From Candidatus Uhrbacteria bacterium (GTDB taxonomy: Bacteria > Patescibacteriota > Patescibacteriia > CAIXNZ01), in assembly GCA_011046145.1 (NCBI GenBank), contig DSBA01000074.1, forward strand, positions 1 to 24,775: a stretch of DNA of 24,775 nt. Reading direction: 5' to 3'. A program made the position numbers and the translations under genes. Positions 7,067 to 15,300 of the stretch are shown here, piece by piece; within the stretch, counting starts at the first letter, position 1; every line of letters begins with the position of its first letter. The notes under the pieces were generated by a model. It made no database searches. It had not been told where the DNA came from and worked only from the letters and a program-made list of their open reading frames with translations.

Positions 7067-10000
7067 TTATTCAGCGCAATTACAGAAAGAATATTCTGAA
7101 CGGTAAGGCGAAAGCTGACCAGTTCCTGTATCCCTGCAATTAGCTTGCCTGTCAACAAAACGATAATCGCAGGTTATCTGCCTGCCTGGCACAAAACAAT
7201 TGCCATTTTGGTCAATATCCATCAATGTAGCGTCATTGGCAATCTCCAAAGTTCCTTCAACAATATCATAATAATCATCAATTTTACTGACATTTAGGCC
7301 GACTGATTTGCAAGAAAGGGTTTTTTGCCCCTGGCAGACTTCTTCGCAAGTTTGGTTGAGTCGCGAATTAAAATAGCAGTTATTAAACTTAAAATTGCAA
7401 GTATTGGGATCGCAGTGCAAAAAGCCTCCATCATAGTCAAATCCACTGCATTGCCTGGTTATCTCCTGTTCTATCAAGCGCCCGTCAGCTCCTACAAAAA
7501 ACTCGCAGGTTTCTCCTTCTTCTATAACGCCATTGCCGCACTCTGAATCCCTTAAACAATGGACTTTAAACCCGTCGCTGACCCTGTATTCCTCAATGCT
7601 GCCGTATTTGAAATTAATAGCCAAAGCTTTTTCACATGAACCGTTATCAGCCTTTTGAGTACAAGTGCTTGACCAATAAATATAATTATCATCAGGGCAT
7701 TCAGCGCATAAGCTTGGAGAATTTTCATCATACATGCAATTAACAGGGCACAATCTTAAAGTTTCCTTGTCCGAATAAAACAAGCCCTGATTGGTTTGCC
7801 GGACCAAACTGTATAATTCAGTAATATTAGGCAGCCTGGTTGCTCCGCCACAACCGTCTTCTAAGGCTTGCTGATAAGTCCATTTGGGACGGGAAATATT
7901 ATCAGCAGATTCCCAACTAATGCCTGTGCAACGGTCCAAAACAAAAGATCTTTCGCTCCCAAGGCCAATAAGGCGCAAATCCGGACAAGAGGTAATGTTT
8001 ATATCATAAGCAACACTGGAAGGTTCTGGCAAAATCAAGCTTGTTTTTGGTTCAGGATGATATCTTAAATAAGTGGAAATTTCCGGTTCGCATCTGCTGC
8101 TGCTTAAATCGCAATAATAGCCCAAAATGCAATCTCTATTGGATTTACAGCCTAAACTGCCGCGCGTGCCCAGGCATTTTGTTTCTGTATCGCCAAAATT
8201 CCTAATTGTGCAGGACAAATTGGCAGCGCATTGCCGGCAATTGGGATCAATATTAGGATTGCAGGGCGAAGTTGCGTCATGAGAACAAGAACCGCCCATT
8301 TTTATTCTTTGGCAGTCAAAAGAACACAAGGGGTCGCTGGCCCAGTCGCAAATTTCATACACGCCTTCGGCATTTGGCCTTTGAACAATGCCATCACCGC
8401 AATATGTGCTTTTGCAAACATTATTGCAGTCAACGCTTTGGCAAATGCCATTAGCGCAAAACCCAGTCTGGCCGCAATCAGCATTGGTTGAACAAATTAA
8501 CCCAACTCGGTCATCGCAAGTTTCGCCAAAAGCAGATTGTATTATTCCATCACCGCAATACCCGCCGCGATATTGGCAAATTTTGCCTGTAATCCGCTCT
8601 GTTCCGCACAAATACTGGGGCCTGACAGAAGGATCCAAAGGTATGATTGAAACATTATCAAAATAAAAAGATGAATTTGGCGCGGAAAACAGAATTCTGA
8701 ACTTAGCGCTATTTTGAACAGAAGCAAAGCTATCAATTTGATATAGCTGCCAGCCGCCTATTTCTTGATCAGTCAATTCTGTAAAACCAGCCTGATTGCC
8801 AAACCATGATTCGCCTGCTGCCTGCGCGCCTGTTTCAAATTGGACAGCATTAATTGTCCCGCTAATCATTTTGACTCTAAAAGATATTTTATAGGGCTTA
8901 TTAGCAAACATGTTAAGAGATTGATTAAGCCAAAAATCTCCGGCGGCTGAATCAATTTTCAGGCTATACCGGCCTTCAAAATAATCTCGCTCATCAAGAT
9001 TGACTTCAGCACCGGCTCGCTGCCAAGGTGAAAAAACCCTTTCAAAACTTGGATTTTTAACCAAATTAACTGTTTCAGCCGGAGAAGGAGAAAAATAACT
9101 CTTTATATCGCATTGTTCGCCAAATTCAAGCTGGACAATGCCATCACCGCACCAGCCGCCAAAAGTTTTGCAATTTCCCACGCCCAATTCCGGAGAAAAA
9201 AATGAAACTGATTCAATTAAAGGATTAACATCTATTTTTTCATTATCATCAGTATCAGCATTGCTGAAATTATTCAAATAATCAGGCGGGCTAAGATTTT
9301 CAAAATCCCAATAAAAATGATCGCCGACAAAACGCAGGTAAACAGTATGCTCTCCCGGGCTTAAAGCGCCAAGAGAAATAGTTCCTTCTTGAATCTGCGC
9401 CTGGCTTCTAGCTGGCACAATAATAAAACCAACCCTGTTTTGCTCTGCCTCGCCATTAAGATAAACGCTATAAATCAGACTTCTTAATAAATCATATTTG
9501 CGGGTGTCAGCCGAACTTACGCTGCCAAATTCAGGGATATCTAATCCCCTGTCAGGTGTAATATTATAAAGCGTATCGCCTTCTGTTTTTAAAGACAATA
9601 AATAATCTATCTGATCATTTGTTAAACTGCTTAAGTTATCTCCATAATTGGCTGTTCTTATCCTGAATGTATAAGAACTGCTTTGCTCTACATTAAATTT
9701 ATAACTGACGCTAAAACCGCCTAAAGCTAATAAATCATTTTCTCCTAATCTGCTGACGCGCTGGTTATTATCAGTTGGCAAGGCAGCACAGGAATTTTCC
9801 ACGTTTTTCCACCAATCATCAGCATACTTTTCACAAGCTGTTGCTTCTTTTAAAACCGGCTGCCCGCCTTGGCTGCCAGAGCACCTATATTGGGAATCTT
9901 GCGCCACGCCAGCTCCATCCCCTCTGACTGGTCCCGGGAAAAGACCTTCATCGCATTGCTCGCCAGCCAGCCTTTGGATAATTTTATCGCCGCAATAACC

Positions 10001-12232
10001 GCCACAGCTTAAAATAGTCGGGTCAGCTGAATAAGGCGGCGGAACATAACCCAAATCTTCAACTGTCTCAAGCCGGCAAGAGGGGCTGCATGAACCGCTA
10101 ATAGCTCCTTCATTATACCAATTTTGCTCGCCATATGTATGGTCGCACCATGATTCGCCTGGTTCCAATGGCCGGGCCGGATCACAGGTTTCACCGCAAG
10201 ACTCTTGCACAAAACCATCGCCGCAAGAAGATATCCATGAGCCAAAAAGGCAATAAAGATTTTTAAAATCAGGCTTGGCGCAAACTAATTCGCCATCTAC
10301 ATAACCGCATTCAGCCAAACAAGAACCAGGCTGGTAGCAACGGTTGCCAAAAATGCACTGGCCTGGCGCGCAAATATCTCTTTCAGTATATTCTAATCTA
10401 TAATTCAATAAATAAGCGTCGCCTGCCTGGCCATCGCCATCAATGTCCAAGGCTGTATATTGATAAACAAAAGCCCCGTCAATACAATCTTCCATGCTCT
10501 GCACTTGATCAGCCAGCGTGCCGCCCAAATTAAACGAACCAGCAATAAAATCTCCGCAAGCAGGCGGTCTTAATTCTGAATAAGCAAATCTTAAATTAAC
10601 CTCATCCCAGCAGGTTTTTTCATCATAAGGCGCCGGGCAAATACTGCAATACTCATTACCAACGCACTGCTGGTTTGCAGGACAACCAGTCAAAGCATTG
10701 CCCGCATTATCCCGGCTGCAGATATTCTGGCAATATTGCCTTTCAATCGGATCACTGCAATCATAAGGGCCCCTTGGTTCAGTCGCCATTATATTAAAAG
10801 GATCTGTTGGCAAAGCAGAACCAAGCTCATTGCCCAAAGTCGCTTGCCAGGACGGCCAGGTTGAAATTGTATGATTTTTAACAAATGTGCCTGCATCCAA
10901 AGCAGGATATTTGCCATGCCGGGCTTTATAATTTTCCAGCAGTTCCCTGATTATCCTTAAATCCGCCAACCTTCTCACATCCCGCCTTAATTTCTCTTTA
11001 ACAATATCTTTTTCTATTGGGTCCAAATTAATATTAAACTGCCAGTTGTCCAGCATCTGATTAAAAATATTAATGGTTGATGGCGCAGCTGCCTGGTTAT
11101 AGGCAATAACATAAACATTAGTATAAAAAAATTTCCTGGGCTGGCAGGTCTCGCTGCAATTTTCATCACTCTCGCATTCCTTGCCGTCATCGGCCCCGCC
11201 CTGGCAAACCTTAAATTCCATTAAATTAGCCGCATTAACATAAACTGTCCGGTCATCTTTTATGGCTTCATAACCGTCAATTGTCATTGGCTCTATGGCT
11301 GACGAAGGATTAATTACGCTTTCATTATACCAGCTATTAATATCTTTATTTTCTTTATTTTGGTATATTCTGATGCCAATCACGTCATCTGAAGGCATAA
11401 TGCTGTCAATGGCCACAGAATGAATCACTGGATTTATGTCTAAAATTTTATCTTCATCCAGATCCGCGTTGCTAAAATTCGCCAGATAAGCCGGCAATTC
11501 TTTGGCTGAAAAATCATAATAATAATCGCTTAAAAAACGCAATTCAATAGTATGTTCCCCGGGCAATAAATTGCCAATAACTATTTCTGTTTCCTGTCTC
11601 TGATTCGGAGCCGTGGCTTTGGCAAAAACAAAACCTTTTTTCTCTCCGTTCAGATAAACGCTAAAAACCAAATTCCGCATCAGTTCGTATTTCAAACTTT
11701 CACTAGTGCCTAAAACCGCCAAATCATCAGCTGTAATATCTTCGCCTATATAATTCAAAAGGCCCTCTAAAGTTATGTTTAAATCATTATAAATATAATC
11801 AATCTGCTGCCGGCTTAATCTGGAAAAATTATCAGCGTCATTAGAAGCATCCAGCTTAAAAACATAATTAGCCTGGCGAGTTACATTAAAAGTATAAGTA
11901 AATTTGGCTTTTTTCCTGGCCAACACGCCAGCGCCATCAAGCCATTCAGTCACTTCCTTGCCCGCCGCGCCAAAGTTTGGCAAATCCTTACAGTCATAAA
12001 AATCACTATAATTATTATTACCCTCATCCCAGGCAAACTGACCGCATTCAAGTCCTCTTTTGCTTTCAGGCGTACCGCTTTTTTCATATGAGCTGATCGG
12101 AAACAAGTATTCCCTTAATAAAACATCAATGCCCAAAATATCCTGGGCCAAAACAAACTTAAAACCGCCTAAAACAATAAGGCACGCTAAAACAGCCAAG
12201 AAAAAATATTTGATTTTATTTTCTTTAACCAT
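7067..12232 (-). CDS. Giant multidomain secreted/surface protein with CGDG-type Cys-rich repeats, lectin-like modules and DUF1566-like domain
   Basis: I take the ATG at 12232 (1721 aa) because the hydrophobic signal helix (about residues 9-29) follows it directly; an in-frame TTG at 12253 would add seven residues. Two related beta-sandwich-like modules occur at about 107-277 and 837-1014; both contain YSVYLNGE or FSVYLNGE, PGEHT and a FSNADxDxxxxxDxNP calcium-like loop. A type IV pilin-like stretch (about 411-481, ending LPTDPFN) lies between them. Six cysteine-rich repeats of the Myxococcus/DUF4215 kind start near 669, 744, 1027, 1226, 1277 and 1562. A carbohydrate-binding-like module sits at about 1056-1197 (NLVKNPSFE...SPWQRAG). 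A DUF1566-like domain at about 1429-1560 has RLPNITELYSLV and YWSST. The architecture suggests an extracellular binding protein; its ligand is unknown. Confidence 0.87.
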   Translation of the reverse strand: MVKENKIKYFFLAVLACLIVLGGFKFVLAQDILGIDVLLREYLFPISSYEKSGTPESKRGLECGQFAWDEGNNNYSDFYDCKDLPNFGAAGKEVTEWLDGAGVLARKKAKFTYTFNVTRQANYVFKLDASNDADNFSRLSRQQIDYIYNDLNITLEGLLNYIGEDITADDLAVLGTSESLKYELMRNLVFSVYLNGEKKGFVFAKATAPNQRQETEIVIGNLLPGEHTIELRFLSDYYYDFSAKELPAYLANFSNADLDEDKILDINPVIHSVAIDSIMPSDDVIGIRIYQNKENKDINSWYNESVINPSSAIEPMTIDGYEAIKDDRTVYVNAANLMEFKVCQGGADDGKECESDENCSETCQPRKFFYTNVYVIAYNQAAAPSTINIFNQMLDNWQFNINLDPIEKDIVKEKLRRDVRRLADLRIIRELLENYKARHGKYPALDAGTFVKNHTISTWPSWQATLGNELGSALPTDPFNIMATEPRGPYDCSDPIERQYCQNICSRDNAGNALTGCPANQQCVGNEYCSICPAPYDEKTCWDEVNLRFAYSELRPPACGDFIAGSFNLGGTLADQVQSMEDCIDGAFVYQYTALDIDGDGQAGDAYLLNYRLEYTERDICAPGQCIFGNRCYQPGSCLAECGYVDGELVCAKPDFKNLYCLFGSWISSCGDGFVQESCGETCDPARPLEPGESWCDHTYGEQNWYNEGAISGSCSPSCRLETVEDLGYVPPPYSADPTILSCGGYCGDKIIQRLAGEQCDEGLFPGPVRGDGAGVAQDSQYRCSGSQGGQPVLKEATACEKYADDWWKNVENSCAALPTDNNQRVSRLGENDLLALGGFSVSYKFNVEQSSSYTFRIRTANYGDNLSSLTNDQIDYLLSLKTEGDTLYNITPDRGLDIPEFGSVSSADTRKYDLLRSLIYSVYLNGEAEQNRVGFIIVPARSQAQIQEGTISLGALSPGEHTVYLRFVGDHFYWDFENLSPPDYLNNFSNADTDDNEKIDVNPLIESVSFFSPELGVGNCKTFGGWCGDGIVQLEFGEQCDIKSYFSPSPAETVNLVKNPSFERVFSPWQRAGAEVNLDERDYFEGRYSLKIDSAAGDFWLNQSLNMFANKPYKISFRVKMISGTINAVQFETGAQAAGESWFGNQAGFTELTDQEIGGWQLYQIDSFASVQNSAKFRILFSAPNSSFYFDNVSIIPLDPSVRPQYLCGTERITGKICQYRGGYCGDGIIQSAFGETCDDRVGLICSTNADCGQTGFCANGICQSVDCNNVCKSTYCGDGIVQRPNAEGVYEICDWASDPLCSFDCQRIKMGGSCSHDATSPCNPNIDPNCRQCAANLSCTIRNFGDTETKCLGTRGSLGCKSNRDCILGYYCDLSSSRCEPEISTYLRYHPEPKTSLILPEPSSVAYDINITSCPDLRLIGLGSERSFVLDRCTGISWESADNISRPKWTYQQALEDGCGGATRLPNITELYSLVRQTNQGLFYSDKETLRLCPVNCMYDENSPSLCAECPDDNYIYWSSTCTQKADNGSCEKALAINFKYGSIEEYRVSDGFKVHCLRDSECGNGVIEEGETCEFFVGADGRLIEQEITRQCSGFDYDGGFLHCDPNTCNFKFNNCYFNSRLNQTCEEVCQGQKTLSCKSVGLNVSKIDDYYDIVEGTLEIANDATLMDIDQNGNCFVPGRQITCDYRFVDRQANCRDTGTGQLSPYRSEYSFCNCAE

Positions 12233-12241
12233 AAAATTTTT

Positions 12242-12332
12242 AAAAAAATTCAATCGCCAAATATCAAAGCTAAAACAAATTCTGATCTCTTGAAAATTAA
12301 GTTGCCAAGTCGCTTAGCTTTTAATATCTGGC
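12242..12332 (-). terminator. Candidate intrinsic terminator or attenuator between the two giant genes
   Basis: Within the 115-bp gap, GCCAGATAT (12324-12332, minus strand) can pair with ATATTTGGC (12256-12264) with one G-U pair. Just inside it, AAAGCTAA (12314-12321) pairs with TTAGCTTT (12266-12273). Only a TA/G internal loop separates the two stems, giving about 17 paired bases around a 40-nt loop. A run of seven T (12242-12248) begins about seven bases after the stem and sits just before the next ATG at 12232. The AT-rich stem and long loop make it a weak terminator at best; it may instead attenuate read-through. Confidence 0.4.
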
Positions 12333-12347
12333 TTTGTTATTTGATTA

Positions 12348-15300
12348 TTAAAATCTGATTGGTATTTGTACCCCTTGATCATACTGCCGCAAATCATCAA
12401 AATTTATATAACCGCTTGTATTATTATCATATACATATATTATACCAGTTTCTCCCCTGTGTTGGCTAACATCAAAAGATATTTCGCGCATGGTTGTAAT
12501 CCCCTGGCCTGTTGCCTGTTGCCTGATTATAAAATCTTGATCAGGGCTGTTTCTTGTTGCAAAAACAACTGCTGTTACCCCGCTAATGCTCGCCTCATTC
12601 AAACCCACGATGCTGGAAACAGAATTAATCGGCCAAGCATTATTACTGCCGCCAGCCCTGAATCTGATTTGATCGCCTTCAATTAAAAAGGCTTGAGAGC
12701 GTAAAATGCCTCTGACGTATTCTCTTTGCGGATCAACCATAATATCTTCCCACGAATTCCCCCTGTATTTTTCTTTTGTGCCTATCCACCAATTTCCTTG
12801 TATCTGGCTGGAAATGCCGTCTCTTTTTAAAGTTATATCAGAATAAACCGGCTGGAATTCAAAAGCATTGCCGTCCATAATGCTCCAATACATCAAATCA
12901 CCCTGTTCAAAATTTGTATTTCTTAAATTATTTAAATTAGTCACTTCGGGAAACAGCATTTTAGCAGCCGGCAAATCACCTGCCGGACCTGGCGGACCCG
13001 CGTCGCGGCAATAATAAGTCTGCATGTTATAGGCATTGATAATATCAGAAGTTGGAAATTTTTCATCCAAAGACGGCCAAGGGTTTTCACAAAGCAAAAT
13101 ATACACCAAAAAGTCTTTCTGGACTGGGCTGGCCCAACTGCCCTGAGCCTGGGCAGAAACAATTAATTTTGCTACTGCTTCTTTTACCATGCGGGCTGTA
13201 ACAAAAACATAACCTGTTTCATTTTTCACAATATAAGCGTCATCACTGATGTCTCCGCCTTTTTCTTCTTTATTATATAATTCCAAAGCCCTTTGCGGAT
13301 CAATAGAATCAGTCTTTTTCCACTGATACAAAGCTTTTAATGAAAAACCAGATAATGATTTGCCAATCGCTTTATAAATATGCTGGTTGCCAGGCGTTTC
13401 ACTATCCTGGTCATAATCATGATCTAATAAACAATCATCTCTGCCAGCGCAGGTAAATAAATCATCATTTCTAAATTCAGCGTCATTATCAGGCTTGCTA
13501 AAAACCAATGTATCAATCCAATCAACATTGCAAATACCACTGGCAGAATCACCAGCTGTCCCCAGTGTCTTAAATTCAAAAATATAATCCTGGCTGTCAG
13601 ACACCGGCGAATTAGCATTATTCAAAATTCCAGCCTGCAAGGTTTTAATGCCATTTTCACCGCCAGTGACTGTAATTCTGTAAAATTGCTCTACTTCCAA
13701 AAGATTTTTAGGAATTAAAGACACAATGGATTTGCTATAAGTATTTAAAATATCCAGATTATATGAATCAATTGGCAAGTCCGTGCAATCCTGCGCCCAG
13801 GCTTCTTGTCTATGTCCCACTAGTTTGCTAAAAATATTCTTAAAATATCGACCGGCAGAAACAATGAAACTTTTGGAATTATCATAAGAAAAAGTGGCGG
13901 AAGAACAAGCTGAAATTTTAACATTATTTTGCAAGCTGGCAGAATCAATCAGCCGGTCAAAATAAATATCCACTATGCCATTGCGGCAGAATTCTTCTTC
14001 GCTATGTTTTGGTATTGTAAGTTCAACGCTAACCTTTGAAACATCAACAATTTCCAAATCGCCTTCCAGGCCAAAATCAACAGCAAAATTCAAAGCATTG
14101 CTATTTATTCCATTTTTTAAAACATTCACATAATTATTAGCTGTATTTCTGGAAGTGCCAGTGCCAGCCGCGTCATCAGGCACCTGAAAACAGATATTCC
14201 TATTATCCCAGCCGTCATTAGCCGGGCAATCTGCCCTGGTCTGGTTATTGATAAACGAAGTTATTTCAAAACTATAATCATTTTTCTCCAAATTTGAGCT
14301 CCAAGCTTCATTTCCATCAATATCAGTAAATGCCTCGCCCAAATCATACTGGCTGTTGTTATTAGCATCAATAAAAGGTTCCCCAAAAGTTTCTTGTGTA
14401 GGTTCAAATTTAACCTGATCATTTTTAACCTGATCATTATTTTCCGGTTCCGGAAAATCACCAAAATTTTCACCCACTACCCGGACTATTTCGCCTCTGG
14501 GGCCTTTTTCAGGAATTAAATTGCAAATTTGAGGACCATAAACATCATTAACATCAAAATCAGACGGGGTAAGGTGTTCTGTTGTTGCTGGCAAACCATC
14601 AGCAGTCATCAGCATAATCGGCCCGTCAATCGCGTCATTAGGATCATAACCAGGCGGGGGGCAATTGTCTATCGGGCAATCCATATTAGGCAAAATATTT
14701 TTATTTGGCGCCTCAATAATAACCTGGTCAAAATTTTCAGCATAATCATAAGAACAGCGCCAGCTTGTACCGCAATCGGGATATTCTTCTTCAACATTAA
14801 AAGCTAATTTGTTATAATCCGCTTCACCTGTGTCCTCATCAATTCCTGTAAAATAAACCCTTCCGTTTCCGCAGCCAAAATAACAGCCTTCCAAAGTCAC
14901 CCAAGTGCCAACTGCGCCGCTTAAGGGCGAAAAATTTCTAATATAAGGAGTGCACAAACCATCAATGCAACTGCTGGTACCCGGACCGCAAGCCAAACAA
15001 TCCTCATCAGTCCGGCAAAAATCCCTGGCTTTTATTTCACATTCTGAATAACGATAAAGCCTGTTATGCTTAGATTGATCTACTGGATGGATGCTTGTAT
15101 GTGGCACATCATTCCAGGCCGAACCTAACCAATATTTATTATTTTTCCAGTCATAATGGCCGTGATATTCTTTAGTATAAAATTGCGGCGTCCACTGACC
15201 AGTAACAAATTCTTCTTTACGCCAGTCAATAATCTGGGTAAAACGGTTCATATATAAATACTCGCTATCAGCAGCTAAAAAATGACGCAGGCCCCCGCCC

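Noticed and set aside
8200..10250. Repeated DNA words such as catcaccgcaata that look like a spaced repeat array
   Set aside because: They encode the CGDG core of the cysteine-rich protein repeats, at irregular spacing and with variable sequence; this is not a CRISPR array.
12233..12253. TTG start at 12253 for the 1721-aa protein
   Set aside because: The ATG at 12232 directly precedes the signal helix; the extra seven residues add nothing recognisable and no ribosome-binding site favours the TTG.
14529..14807. Plus-strand open frames within the giant genes (for example 14529-14807, 8388-8666, 20575-20907)
   Set aside because: All are antisense to confidently assigned long minus-strand genes and have no coherent domains or start context.
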